A DNA stretch of 63,652 bases from positions 1 to 63,652 of the forward strand of contig JAQSWQ010000010.1 of NCBI GenBank assembly GCA_029266525.1, written 5' to 3'. The notes under the pieces are model-generated. The model worked only from the letters and a program-made list of their open reading frames with translations. It ran no database searches and was not told the origin of the DNA. Each line of letters begins with the position of its first letter. Position 1 is the first letter of the stretch. Origin of the DNA: Microvirga sp. (GTDB taxonomy: Bacteria; Pseudomonadota; Alphaproteobacteria; Rhizobiales; Beijerinckiaceae). A program made the translations under genes and the position numbers. Of this stretch, positions 51,277 to 60,501 are shown piece after piece.

Positions 51277-52722
51277 TCACCGGAAGAACATGAAGGTCGC
51301 GAGCACGAAGACCGGGATCAGCACCGCACCCGACCACAGCATGTAGCCGAAGAAGCTCGGCATCCGGACGCCCTCGTCCTTGGCGATGGCGTAGACCATG
51401 AAATTGGGCGCGTTGCCGATGTAGGAGTTCGCGCCCATGAACACGGCGCCGCAGGAGATCGCGGCGAGCGTCAGCGCCCCCGTGGTCATCAGCGTGCGCG
51501 GATCGCCGCCGGCGAGCTCGAAGAAGACGAGATAGGTCGGCGCGTTGTCGAGGAAGGACGAGAGCCCGCCCGCGAGCCAGAAATAGGCGGCGTTGTTCGG
51601 CGTGCCGTCCGGGTTGGTGACGAGCGCGACGAGCGGGGCGAAGGGGCCGTTCATGCCGGCCCGCAGCATCGCGAGCACCGGCACCATGCAGATGAAGATG
51701 CCGGCAAAGAGCTTCGCCACCTCCTGGATCGGGCCCCAGGAGAAACCGTTCGCCTCGCGGTCGGCGGGCGCGGTGAGCGCGAGGGAGGCGAAGGCGGCGG
51801 CGATGAAGACGATGTCGCGCAGCACGTTCTGCAGCTCGATCACGGCGCCGCCGACTGCGAAGTCGATGCCCGGCTTCCACGAGGCGCTCATCAGGATCGC
51901 GGCGATCACGAGCCCGATGAGGGCGAAATTGACGAGGCCGACGACGCGGAGGCTCGCGTCGGGCGTCGGATCGGGCAACGGCCGGAAATGCTCGCGCTCT
52001 CGCCGATAGAGCGCGGCGTCGATGATCAGAAACAGCCCGAACACCATCCCGGCGACGAACAGCGTCTCGGTGAAGAGGTGCGTCGTCGTCCAGAAGAAGT
52101 CGACCCCACGCAGGAAGCCCAAGAAAAGCGGCGGATCGCCGAGCGGCGTGAGCGAGCCGCCGATGTTCGAGACGAGAAAGATGAAGAACACGACCACGTG
52201 GACGTTGTAGCGCCGGTTGTCGTTGGCGCGGATGAGCGGGCGGATCATCACCATCGAGGCGCCGGTCGTGCCGATGAGGCTCGCCAGCACGGTGCCGATC
52301 AGGAGGAGCGCGCCGTTGACGAGCGGGCTGCCGTGCAGGTTGCCCTTGATCCTGATCCCGCCGGCGATGGTGAAGAGCGCGAAGAGCAGGAGGATGAAGG
52401 GGATGTAGTCGAGGAGCGCCACGTGGAGCACGGCATCGGTTGCGACCGGCAGCCCTGCGAAGACTGCGAGCGGCACGACCACGAGCACCGCCCAGAACGC
52501 CGAGACCTTGCCGAGGTGGCGCTCCCAGAAATGCGCGCCGAAGAGGGGGAAAAGTGCGATCGAGAGCAGGATCCCGACGAAAGGCAGCGACCAAAAGAGG
52601 TTCAGGGTGCGCCCGTCCAGCCCGGCCGCGAAGGCCGCGCCGGACATCGGCACGAGCGCGGCCGCGATCGCGATCGGGCGCGCGGCTCTGAGCGGCGTGC
52701 CGAGCGGGCGAAGCGGCCTCAC
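51277..52722 (-). CDS. NhaD-type sodium/proton antiporter
   Basis: A 481-residue membrane protein with about 12 helices of the ion-transporter (CitMHS/NhaD/ArsB) superfamily. Features: LDGRTLNLFWSLPFVGILLS, FAGGIRIKG-like DASS region (TIAGGIRIKGNLHGSPLVNG), a conserved IGTTGASMVMIRPLIRAN motif, VSNIGGSLTPLGDPPLFLGF, and FLDNAPTYLVFFELAGGD. GASMVMIRP and SNIGGSLTPLGDPPL are close to NhaD antiporters. Its start overlaps the RidA stop (ATGA). Confidence 0.88.
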   Translation of the reverse strand: MRPLRPLGTPLRAARPIAIAAALVPMSGAAFAAGLDGRTLNLFWSLPFVGILLSIALFPLFGAHFWERHLGKVSAFWAVLVVVPLAVFAGLPVATDAVLHVALLDYIPFILLLFALFTIAGGIRIKGNLHGSPLVNGALLLIGTVLASLIGTTGASMVMIRPLIRANDNRRYNVHVVVFFIFLVSNIGGSLTPLGDPPLFLGFLRGVDFFWTTTHLFTETLFVAGMVFGLFLIIDAALYRREREHFRPLPDPTPDASLRVVGLVNFALIGLVIAAILMSASWKPGIDFAVGGAVIELQNVLRDIVFIAAAFASLALTAPADREANGFSWGPIQEVAKLFAGIFICMVPVLAMLRAGMNGPFAPLVALVTNPDGTPNNAAYFWLAGGLSSFLDNAPTYLVFFELAGGDPRTLMTTGALTLAAISCGAVFMGANSYIGNAPNFMVYAIAKDEGVRMPSFFGYMLWSGAVLIPVFVLATFMFFR

Positions 52723-53069
52723 TTCGCGGCCGTCACCATGATCTCGACCGTGTATTGCGGCGCGGCGAGCCTCGCTTCCACGGTCGCGCGGGCCGGCGTG
52801 TTGCCCGGCGACACCCAGCCGTCCCAGACCGCGTTCATCTCGTTGAAGGTCGACATGTCGGAGAGCCAGATGTTGGCGGAAAGAAGCTTCGACTTGTCGG
52901 TGCCTGCCTGCTTAAGGAGGCCGTCGATGATCGCCAGGATATCCCTGGTCTGCTCGGTGACGCTCTTGCCGGCGGCGTTCCGCGCGACCTGGCCGGCGAG
53001 ATAGACCGTGTTGCCGTGCACGACTGCGCCGCTCATGCGGGACCCGGGCTCGATACGCTGGATGGTCAT
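52719..53069 (-). CDS. RidA-family enamine/imine deaminase-like protein
   Basis: A 116-residue YjgF/RidA protein. Family marks: VYLAGQVARN, ILAIIDGLLKQAGTDKSKLL, WVSPGNTPARATVEARLAAP with the substrate-binding Arg in PAR, and VEIMVTAAK. Canonical members hydrolyse reactive imines formed by PLP enzymes. It lies between an ornithine-cyclodeaminase homologue (58 bases upstream) and the antiporter, and cyclodeaminases produce imine intermediates, so a functional tie is plausible. Confidence 0.9.
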   Translation of the reverse strand: MTIQRIEPGSRMSGAVVHGNTVYLAGQVARNAAGKSVTEQTRDILAIIDGLLKQAGTDKSKLLSANIWLSDMSTFNEMNAVWDGWVSPGNTPARATVEARLAAPQYTVEIMVTAAK

Positions 53070-53127
53070 GGTTCCTCCCGTGTTGGTGCCGCGTTTGTGA
53101 CGGCTCCGAGCGTCGCCGTAAAGAGGG

Positions 53128-54075
53128 CTATCGCTCGCCGAGCGCGCGCCACACCGCCATCGCGGCGGCCAGATCCTCGATCGCGCTGCCGACAGATTTG
53201 AACAGCGTGATCTCGCCGAGGGCCGTGCGGCCCGCGACGCGGCCGCGGCAGAGGTCGAAGAGGTCGCCGCGGATGTGCTCGGAGGCGATCGCGCCGCTCC
53301 TCAGCCCGACCGCCACGTCGCCGCCCTCGCTCCGGGCCGCGTCGGTGTCGATGTATACGGAAGCGCGCGCGAGCGCCTCGTCGTCGGCCTCACGCATCTT
53401 GAGATTGAAGGCGCCGACGAGGTCGAGATGAGCGCCGGCTTTCAGCCACGCGCCGCGGACGAGCGGCGCGGTCGAGAGCGTCGCGCAGGAAACGACGTCC
53501 GCCTCGCGCACCGCCGGCTCGAGCTCCTCGACGGCTTCGGCCGGAAGACCCTCCCGCGAAAGCTCCGCGGCCAGCGTGCGAGCCTTTTCGGCTCGATGGT
53601 TCCATATCCTGACCTGCCGGATCGGCCGAACGCCGGCATGGGCCCGGATCAGGAACGGCGCGAGCGCGCCGGCGCCGACCATGACCATGCGAGTCGCATC
53701 CTCGCGCGCAAGGCTTCGCGCGGCGAGAGCGGAAGCGGCAGCCGTGCGCCACACCGTGAGCCGCGTGCCGTCGAGCGCGGCGAGCGGCTCGCCGGTCGCT
53801 CCGTCCATGAGGAGATAGGTCCCGAACACGCTCGGCAGCGAGCGCGCCGCGTTCTCGGGATAGACCGAGACCACCTTGACGCCGACATGGGCTTCGCTTG
53901 CCGCGCCGGTCCAGGCCGGCATCAGGAGCAAGGTCGCGGGGCTGCCGGGACGCGCGATCTCATGGTGGTGACGATGCGGCACGACGACGTCGCCGCGGAA
54001 GGCGCGTTCGAGCGCTTCGATCAGCGTCGCGAAGCTGAGCGCGTCGTCGATCTCGGCCGCCGAGACGACGCGCAT
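53128..54075 (-). CDS. ornithine cyclodeaminase / mu-crystallin family protein
   Basis: A 315-residue NAD(P)-binding protein: substrate domain (MRVVSAAEIDDALSFATLIE, GVKVVSVYPENAARSLPSV, LLMDGATGEPLAALDGTRLT) and Rossmann domain (MVMVGAGALAPFLIRAHAGV, AVREADVVSCATLSTAPLV, GAHLDLVGAFNLKMREAD). The family covers ornithine cyclodeaminase, alanine dehydrogenase and ketimine reductases, and this sequence cannot be assigned to one. It lies 3 bases after the lapA stop. Confidence 0.9.
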   Translation of the reverse strand: MRVVSAAEIDDALSFATLIEALERAFRGDVVVPHRHHHEIARPGSPATLLLMPAWTGAASEAHVGVKVVSVYPENAARSLPSVFGTYLLMDGATGEPLAALDGTRLTVWRTAAASALAARSLAREDATRMVMVGAGALAPFLIRAHAGVRPIRQVRIWNHRAEKARTLAAELSREGLPAEAVEELEPAVREADVVSCATLSTAPLVRGAWLKAGAHLDLVGAFNLKMREADDEALARASVYIDTDAARSEGGDVAVGLRSGAIASEHIRGDLFDLCRGRVAGRTALGEITLFKSVGSAIEDLAAAMAVWRALGER

Positions 54076-54078
54076 CGA

Positions 54079-54423
54079 TCAGAGCCGCGAGGGCTCCGAC
54101 ACGAGAGCCGGCACGCCTGATCCGCCGGGATGCGTCCGCAGCCGCTCGCGCTCGTCGCGCAGGCGGCGGGCCTCGCGGCGGTAGCGCCGCTCGAGCCGGC
54201 GATGCTTCGACTGGGCGAGCCAGGCGGCGGCCCCGCCGATCACCACCCCGATCGCCAGCGCGATGAAGAGCAGCGCGAAAAGCGGCATGGTCGTGCTGAA
54301 CAGCGGGCCCGGTTTCGAGAAAGGATCAAAGGACAGGGTCACGGGGGCGCGGTTCGCGACCGCGAGCAGCACCACGACCACCGCGATCGGAAGAAGGATC
54401 AGCGCCTTGAGGAACTGCCTCAT
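54079..54423 (-). CDS. LapA-domain membrane protein
   Basis: A 114-residue protein with two transmembrane helices ([19 protein letters not shown] and [20 protein letters not shown]) and a basic, helical cytoplasmic tail ([20 protein letters not shown]). The [12 protein letters not shown] motif is typical of LapA, which in E. coli acts with LapB in lipopolysaccharide control. It overlaps ihfB by four bases (ATGA). The gene order rpsA-sppA-ihfB-lapA is conserved in this class. Confidence 0.88.
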   Translation of the reverse strand: MRQFLKALILLPIAVVVVLLAVANRAPVTLSFDPFSKPGPLFSTTMPLFALLFIALAIGVVIGGAAAWLAQSKHRRLERRYRREARRLRDERERLRTHPGGSGVPALVSEPSRL

Positions 54424-54737
54424 GCGCTCCTCGCCGCTTTCGCCTCGAGGTCCGGCTTCGCCTCGTTGAGGCGCACGCGCATCTCCTTGCCGGTCTTGAA
54501 GACCGGGATCACCTTCTCGGCGACCGAGACGGTTTCGCCGGTGCGCGGGTTGCGTCCCGTGCGCGCGTCGCGCTTCTTCACCGAGAACGCGCCGAAGCCG
54601 CGAAGCTCGACGCGATCGCCGCGGGCGAGCGCGTCCGCGATGGTGTCGAGGATGGCGTTGACGATGTTCTCGACGTCCCGCTGATACAAATGCGGGTTCT
54701 GCTCGGCGATCTTCAAGACGAGCTCGGATTTGATCAT
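54420..54737 (-). CDS. ihfB: integration host factor beta subunit
   Basis: A 105-residue nucleoid protein that bends DNA with IHF-alpha. [20 protein letters not shown] is the family N-terminus; [19 protein letters not shown], then [12 protein letters not shown], carries the DNA-intercalating proline. A lysine/alanine-rich tail ([14 protein letters not shown]) extends the usual ~94 residues. It follows sppA by 30 bases in the same direction. Confidence 0.96.
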   Translation of the reverse strand: MIKSELVLKIAEQNPHLYQRDVENIVNAILDTIADALARGDRVELRGFGAFSVKKRDARTGRNPRTGETVSVAEKVIPVFKTGKEMRVRLNEAKPDLEAKAARSA

Positions 54738-54767
54738 CGGGGCCGCTAGAGGCTTGAACTAACGTGA

Positions 54768-55739
54768 TTATTTCTCTGAGACAGGGTGCCAAACCGCCAG
54801 AAGCCCGTCAAGGCTCGCGGCCTCCGCCGAAGCTGCCGCGCGACGAAGCTTCTCGGCGAGCTCACCGAGGCCGAGAAGGTCGGCGCCGAGGCTCGCGGCG
54901 GTCCAGAGATTGAGATCGCGCGAGGTGCGCGGCTTCCAGTCGCGGACCGGCAGATCCGTCGCGACCCCCTTTTCGCGCTCGAGCCAAGCGACGGCGTCGC
55001 GCTCCGCGCCGACCGCGTCGACGAGCTTGAGCGGCACCCCCTGGCGGCCGTTGAAGATGCGCCCTGTCGTCACTGCGGCGAGCTCCGCCTCGCCGAGCTT
55101 GCGGCGATCCGCGACAATGCGCTTGAACCATTCATGCGTATCGGCGACGACCTGACGCAGGGCCTCGCGGCCTTCCGGGCTCGTCGGATGGAACGGGCTC
55201 GGCTCGGCCTTCAGCGGCGCCGACTTCACCTCCTCCACCTGCACGCCGAGCGAGGACAGGAGCTTCGACAGGTCCGGGTATTGGAAGAGCACGCCGATCG
55301 AGCCGACCAGCGAGGTCTCGCGCGCCACGATGTGGTCGGCGGCGAGCGCCGCGATGTAGCCCCCGGACGCGGCCGTGCCGCTGACGAAGGCGACGAGCGG
55401 CTTCCTCTCCGACAGCGCGCGGATGCCGCGGAACAGCTCCTCGGCGCCGGTCGTCGCGCCGCCCGGGCTGTTGATCGAGACGACGACGCCGGACACGTTG
55501 CGGGCCTGGGCGACGCGCCGGAAGAGGTCGCGCATGCGCTGCTGATCCCCGGTGATGAAGCCGTCGACCGAGATGCGGGCGATCTGATTCTGTCCCGCGC
55601 GGAACGGCGCGCGGCCCGCAATGGTCGCGCCGACCACGACGATGGCGGCGATCACGGCAACGACGCCAAGCACGCGCCAGAAGGAGAGCTTGCGGCGCAG
55701 GCGCCGGCGGTCGGCGATGAGTTCCGGATCAACAGCCAT
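54768..55739 (-). CDS. sppA: signal peptide peptidase SppA (single-domain type)
   Basis: A 323-residue inner-membrane serine protease that degrades signal peptides left after export. The N-terminal anchor is RVLGVVAVIAAIVVVGATIA (residues ~22-42). The periplasmic catalytic domain has INSPGGATTGAEELFRGI, the nucleophile in FVSGTAASGGYIAALAADHI, and the lysine region ADRRKLGEAELAAVTTGRI. It lies downstream of rpsA, as in many Hyphomicrobiales. Confidence 0.93.
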   Translation of the reverse strand: MAVDPELIADRRRLRRKLSFWRVLGVVAVIAAIVVVGATIAGRAPFRAGQNQIARISVDGFITGDQQRMRDLFRRVAQARNVSGVVVSINSPGGATTGAEELFRGIRALSERKPLVAFVSGTAASGGYIAALAADHIVARETSLVGSIGVLFQYPDLSKLLSSLGVQVEEVKSAPLKAEPSPFHPTSPEGREALRQVVADTHEWFKRIVADRRKLGEAELAAVTTGRIFNGRQGVPLKLVDAVGAERDAVAWLEREKGVATDLPVRDWKPRTSRDLNLWTAASLGADLLGLGELAEKLRRAAASAEAASLDGLLAVWHPVSEK

Positions 55740-55843
55740 TGGAGCTCCTCATCCACTCCGCTTCGCCGCGGGCGGCACACTACCCTTCAGGCCAGGCGCG
55801 GGGCAAGCGCGGCACTTGCAGCAGGAAACCGCCGCAACGGGAA

Positions 55844-55867
55844 ACCCGCGCGAGGGTTCGCGCGGGT
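55844..55867. terminator. hairpin after rpsA, possible terminator
   Basis: ACCCGCGCGA, a GGGT loop, TCGCGCGGGT: a 10-bp perfect stem 66 bases beyond the rpsA stop. It has no U-run on the minus strand, so it may only slow or trim the transcript before sppA. Confidence 0.45.
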
Positions 55868-55932
55868 CGAGCTTGATCGGAGAGATCCCGGCTCTTCGCT
55901 TTCGCCGGGATGACCTCGCGCCCGGCGCGAGG

Positions 55933-57645
55933 TCACTTCTTCTCGGGCGTCTTCGCCTTGTTGAGCGCGGCGCCTAGGATGTCGCCGAGCGAGGCGCCCG
56001 AATCGGTCGAGCCGTACTGCGCGATCGCCTCCTTCTCCTCGGCCATCTCGAGGGCCTTGACCGAGAGAGAGACGCGGCGCGCCTTGCGGTCGAACTGGGT
56101 CACGCGGGCGTCGACCTTCTCTCCCGCCGCGAACCGCTCGGGCCGCTGGTCGGCGCGGTCGCGGGCAAGCTCGGCGCGGCGGATGAAGGTCGCAAGATCG
56201 GTATCGACGATCTTCACCTCGATCCCCGAATCCTTCACCTCCAGCACCTCGCAGGTGACGACCTGGCCCTTCTTGATCTCGCCGGCATCCGCAAAGGGAT
56301 CGCCCGCGAGCTGCTTGATGCCGAGCGAGATGCGCTCCTTCTCGATGTCGACGTCGAGCACCTGGGCGCGGACCACGTCGCCCTTCTTGAACTCGTCGAT
56401 GACCTGCTCGCCCGGACGGTTCCAGTCGAGGTCGGAGAGGTGGACCATGCCGTCCACGTCACCCTCGAGGCCGATGAACAGGCCGAACTCGGTCTTGTTC
56501 TTGACCTCGCCCTCGACCTCGGAACCCACCGGGTGCTTCTCGGCAAAGGCCTCCCACGGGTTCTGGAGCGTCTGCTTCAGGCCGAGCGAGATGCGGCGCT
56601 TGACCGGATCGACCTCGAGGATGACCACCTCGACCTCCTGGGAGGTCGAGACGATCTTGCCCGGATGGACGTTCTTCTTGGTCCAGGACATCTCCGAGAC
56701 GTGGATCAGGCCCTCGATCCCCGGCTCGAGCTCCACGAAGGCGCCGTAGTCGGTGATGTTGGTGACCCGGCCCTTGAGCTTCGCTCCGACCGGATAGCGG
56801 GCGGCGATGCCCTCCCAGGGGTCGGCGAGAAGCTGCTTGATGCCGAGCGAGATGCGGTGCGTCTCGTGATTGATCTTGATGATCTTGACCTTCACGGTCT
56901 GGCCGATGTTGACGACCTCCGACGGGTGGTTGACGCGCCGCCACGCCATGTCGGTGACGTGGAGCAGGCCGTCGATGCCGCCGAGATCGACGAAGGCGCC
57001 GTACTCCGTGATGTTCTTGACCACGCCGTCGATGACCTGGCCCTCTTCGAGGTTCGCCACGAGCTCGGAGCGCTGCTCGGCCCGGCTCTCCTCGAGCACG
57101 GTGCGGCGCGACACCACGATGTTGCCGCGTCGGCGGTCCATCTTGAGGATCTGGAAGGGCTGCGGCACGCCCATGAGCGGCGTCACGTCGCGGACCGGCC
57201 GGATGTCCACTTGGCTGCGCGGCAGGAAGGCCACGGCGCCGTCGAGGTCGACCGTGTAGCCGCCCTTGACCTGGTTGAAGATCACGCCGGTGACGCGCTC
57301 GTTGCCCTCGAAGGCCTTCTCGAGCTTGACCCAGCTCTCCTCGCGCCGCGCCTTGTCGCGCGACAGGACCGCCTCGCCGAGCGCGTTCTCGATGCGCTCG
57401 ACATAGACCTCGACCTCGTCGCCGACCTTGATCGCGGCGTCGCCCCGGCCGGGGCCCGTGAACTCCTTCAGCGCCACGCGGCCTTCGGTCTTGGCGCCGA
57501 TGTCGATGACCGCGACGTCCTTCTCGATCGCCACCACGTTGCCCTTCACGACCGAGCCTTCGGCGATCTCGGCGGAGCGGAAGGACTCTTCGAGAAGCGC
57601 GGCGAAATCCTCACGGCTCGGCGCGCGTTGCTGCAATGCTGACAT
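55933..57645 (-). CDS. rpsA: 30S ribosomal protein S1
   Basis: A 570-residue ribosomal protein that brings mRNA to the 30S subunit. The start MSALQQRAPSREDFAALLEE is preceded by GGAGACCTA; the open frame upstream is not homologous. It contains six S1 OB-fold repeats, visible as recurring elements such as GQVIDGVVKNITEYGAFVDL, GAKLKGRVTNITDYGAFVEL, GSEVEGEVKNKTEFGLFIGL and the following HVTDMAW / HVSEMSW / HLSDLDW strands. Complete. The usual upstream neighbour cmk is not seen in the 500 bases before it. Confidence 0.97.
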   Translation of the reverse strand: MSALQQRAPSREDFAALLEESFRSAEIAEGSVVKGNVVAIEKDVAVIDIGAKTEGRVALKEFTGPGRGDAAIKVGDEVEVYVERIENALGEAVLSRDKARREESWVKLEKAFEGNERVTGVIFNQVKGGYTVDLDGAVAFLPRSQVDIRPVRDVTPLMGVPQPFQILKMDRRRGNIVVSRRTVLEESRAEQRSELVANLEEGQVIDGVVKNITEYGAFVDLGGIDGLLHVTDMAWRRVNHPSEVVNIGQTVKVKIIKINHETHRISLGIKQLLADPWEGIAARYPVGAKLKGRVTNITDYGAFVELEPGIEGLIHVSEMSWTKKNVHPGKIVSTSQEVEVVILEVDPVKRRISLGLKQTLQNPWEAFAEKHPVGSEVEGEVKNKTEFGLFIGLEGDVDGMVHLSDLDWNRPGEQVIDEFKKGDVVRAQVLDVDIEKERISLGIKQLAGDPFADAGEIKKGQVVTCEVLEVKDSGIEVKIVDTDLATFIRRAELARDRADQRPERFAAGEKVDARVTQFDRKARRVSLSVKALEMAEEKEAIAQYGSTDSGASLGDILGAALNKAKTPEKK

Positions 57646-58149
57646 TAGGTCTCCTGAGTGCCCTGGTTGGGCGGCGCCGGCTTGGGTTTGCGTTGCACCC
57701 CGTCCCGGTCTCGTCGCTGCCTTGCCCGGCCGCGAGGCTATGAGGGCAAGGCGGCCGCTCGTGGAGCGGGCCGGCGCGTGGCGACGATCGGGACGCGTCC
57801 GCCAAGGTGCCAGCAAGAAAAGGGCGCAGACCTTAGCCGCACCCCTCAACGCCGTGATCAGCGCCTCATCGGATGGAAGTCATGTAGGGGAAGAGGAGAC
57901 GTGAGGCAAGCTGGAATTCCCCCCGGTCTCTTCGCGGCGAGCGTGCGGCGCGGCTCAGCGCGCAGCGCGATCCGCCGGCCATGCTTGACGCAAGTCGTAG
58001 TTGCGCCGATAATGGCCCCGGCCGGCGCTCCGGCCGCCTTCATCTCGCTGCGCCGGAAGTAGCATTGGGCGGACGGCACGAAGAGTTCCTCGCGATCATT
58101 TCGAAGCGGCGCCGATCGACCGGTGTCGGCGCTCGAGCAGGAGGAGGCT
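57646..58149. other. rpsA leader and gene-free interval
   Basis: About 500 bases with no convincing gene. The rpsA promoter must lie here; no clear core promoter was identified. A minus-strand ORF at 57858-58181 has no protein-like features. AGGAGG at the right end serves the metzincin-type gene. Confidence 0.5.
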
Positions 58150-60441
58150 ATGGCACGCAGGATCCGAGACGCCATGGACATGCACGCGGATCAGCTCGGC
58201 GCGGCCGAGCTCGATTTGCTGGCGCGCCCGCGCACCGTGAGCGGCCTCTACCGAGGCGAGATGACCCTGCCTCAGCCGGGGCGCTTCGTCCTCGAATTGA
58301 GGGTCGACGTCGATTCCCGCAGCAGCGTGTCGCCGGTGATGAACCGCATCAGCGGCGATCTGTACCAGATCACCCGGACCGTCGTGCCGGGCATGCCCCC
58401 GAAGGTTTCGCAAACCTACATCGAATCCTGGATCGTCGACCATCCGCAGGTCACCTGGTCGGCGGCGCGTGCGGACATCAAGGGACGAGTCCGCTTCTGG
58501 ACGGGCGTGCACGCCGCCACCACCGTCGCGATCAGGATCGCCTGGCCGGGCTCGCCGCCCGCGGTCTCGGCCGCCGTCACGTTCACCGAGACGGGCGGCG
58601 CGCAACGCAGCTTCAGCTGCCGTCAGCAAACGGACTGCTTCCGAAGCGTGCAGCTCGAGATCGACGTGTGCAAGTCGGTCAATAAGCCTCCGCTCCGGCC
58701 GGCATACGACACGCACTGGCACGACAATCGCCCCACCGGTCTGCCGCAGCGGGTGCTGACGATCGAATCGGCCTATCGCGAAGCCGGCGTGTGCATCACG
58801 GTCGAGCCCACGAGCACGGTCGTCGACGACACGGCGGCGGCGTTCTCGAGCTGGAGCCCCGCCGAGCTGCACGACGCGATGGAGACCCATTTCAGCCATT
58901 ACGGCGGCAGCTGGCCCAAATGGCAGATGTGGGGCCTGATGGCGGGCCTCTTCGAGGACGCCGGGGTGGGCGGCGTCATGTTCGACGCGGCATCGCAGTT
59001 CGGAGGCGCCGGGAAAGCGCCCGAGCGCCAGGGCTTTGCGGTTTTCCGCAACCATCCATGGTTCGACAGCCTGGTTCCCGGGACCCCGCAGAACCAGGCC
59101 CAGGCCCAGGCCATGCGGCACTTCCTGTACACCTGGGTGCACGAGGCGGGTCATGCCTTCAATTTCCTGCACTCCTGGAACAAGGGACGCCCCGATTCCC
59201 TGTCCTGGATGAACTACGATTGGCGCTACGACAGCCGCAATGGCGCCGACACGTTCTGGAACCGGTTCCCGTTCCGGTTCGATGACGACGAGCTCATTCA
59301 CCTTCGGCACGGCAATCGCGCCGCAGTGATCATGGGCGGCGACCCGTGGTCGTCCGGCGGGCATCTCGAGGCGCCCAACCTGGCGATGGCCCAAGTCGAA
59401 GGGGATGCGCCCCTCGAGCTCATCATCCGCTCGAAGGAGTACTTCGACCTGATGGAGCCGGTCCTGGTCGAGCTCAGGCTGCGCAACCTGATGACCGACA
59501 TGCCCGTCGTCATCGACAAGCGGCTTGCTCCCGAGTTCGGAGGCGTCGTCGTCTACATCCAGAAGCCGGACGGCCACGTGGTCCAGTACGATCCGGTGAT
59601 CTGCGCCGTCGGCACGCCCGAATTTCACATGCTTGCGCCGGCCGGCGCCGGCGAGCAGGGCGAGGATCGGTTCAGCCGGGAGATCTTCCTGAGCTACGGC
59701 AGCAGCGAGTTCTACTTCGACCGGCCCGGCGAGTATCGGATCCGCGCGGTCTATCAAGGATCCGGCGACGTTCTGATCCCTTCCGAAGCTCACCGCATCC
59801 GCATCGGGATTCCGGCGAGCAAGGAGACCGATCGGCTCGCGCAGGACTATTTCTCGGACGATGTCGGCCTCGCCCTCTATCTCCAGGGTTCCCGGTCGCC
59901 GTTCCTCGCCAAGGGCGCCCAGGTTCTCGAAGAGGTCGCGGAGCGCTGCAAGGGCACGGTGCTCGGGGCGAAGGTCGCGATGACGCTGGCGCACGGGGTC
60001 TCGCGCCCGTTCCATCGCATCGCCCTGTCGGGCGATCCCGCTTCATGGAGCGCGGCCGAGCGCGGCGAGGGTGCGGGCGAAGTCGCCCCGGAACGTCAGT
60101 CGAAGATCGTGCGCACCGCGGCCGCCGATCCCAAGAGGGCGCTCGAACTCACCCGACCGGCCCTGCAAGTTCTCCGCGAGCAAAAGGGCAAGGAGGTGAA
60201 CCTCGCTCTCGCCCGCGTCGTCCGGCGCCGCGCCGAGTATCACCAGGCCGTCGGCGATCCGGAACGTGCGAGGGAAGAGCTCGGGACCTTGCGGGACGAT
60301 CTCGCCGCGCGCGGGGCGAACGCGTCGGTGCTGAAAGGGTACGAGGCCCTGGCGGAGAGCATCGACTCGGACGGGCCGCAACGGCGCCGGCGGAAGGACA
60401 CCGACGCCGCCCGCCCACGCAAGCCCCGGTCGCGGACCTAG
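58150..60441 (+). CDS. large protein with a metzincin-type zinc protease site
   Basis: A 763-residue protein not assigned to a known family. The central part has HEAGHAFNFLH (His331, His335, His341), the spacing of metzincin proteases (HExxHxxGxxH) with Asn in place of Gly, followed by SLSWMNYDW, which fits the Met-turn. The N-terminal ~200 residues look beta-rich, with ISGDLYQITRTVVPG and four cysteines in SCRQQTDCFRSVQLEIDVC. After the protease region are beta-rich segments (LELIIRSKEYFDLMEPVLVE; EYRIRAVYQGSGDV) like immunoglobulin-type folds, then a helical region and a basic tail (RRRRKDTDAARPRKPRSRT). There is no signal peptide or membrane helix. ATG 58150 is chosen because AGGAGG lies 5 bases upstream; a GTG 27 bases earlier is possible. 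A small secreted protein gene follows after 60 bases. Confidence 0.7.
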   Translation: MARRIRDAMDMHADQLGAAELDLLARPRTVSGLYRGEMTLPQPGRFVLELRVDVDSRSSVSPVMNRISGDLYQITRTVVPGMPPKVSQTYIESWIVDHPQVTWSAARADIKGRVRFWTGVHAATTVAIRIAWPGSPPAVSAAVTFTETGGAQRSFSCRQQTDCFRSVQLEIDVCKSVNKPPLRPAYDTHWHDNRPTGLPQRVLTIESAYREAGVCITVEPTSTVVDDTAAAFSSWSPAELHDAMETHFSHYGGSWPKWQMWGLMAGLFEDAGVGGVMFDAASQFGGAGKAPERQGFAVFRNHPWFDSLVPGTPQNQAQAQAMRHFLYTWVHEAGHAFNFLHSWNKGRPDSLSWMNYDWRYDSRNGADTFWNRFPFRFDDDELIHLRHGNRAAVIMGGDPWSSGGHLEAPNLAMAQVEGDAPLELIIRSKEYFDLMEPVLVELRLRNLMTDMPVVIDKRLAPEFGGVVVYIQKPDGHVVQYDPVICAVGTPEFHMLAPAGAGEQGEDRFSREIFLSYGSSEFYFDRPGEYRIRAVYQGSGDVLIPSEAHRIRIGIPASKETDRLAQDYFSDDVGLALYLQGSRSPFLAKGAQVLEEVAERCKGTVLGAKVAMTLAHGVSRPFHRIALSGDPASWSAAERGEGAGEVAPERQSKIVRTAAADPKRALELTRPALQVLREQKGKEVNLALARVVRRRAEYHQAVGDPERAREELGTLRDDLAARGANASVLKGYEALAESIDSDGPQRRRRKDTDAARPRKPRSRT

Positions 60442-60501
60442 CGCCCGCCGCCCGCGTTCAACGGATGCGGCGCATGCGACCCCGCCGCGCGGGAAAGCCG
60501 G

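Noticed and set aside
57858-58181. 107-residue minus-strand ORF upstream of rpsA
   Set aside because: No recognisable features, atypical composition and no ribosome binding site; it overlaps the start of the metzincin-type gene.
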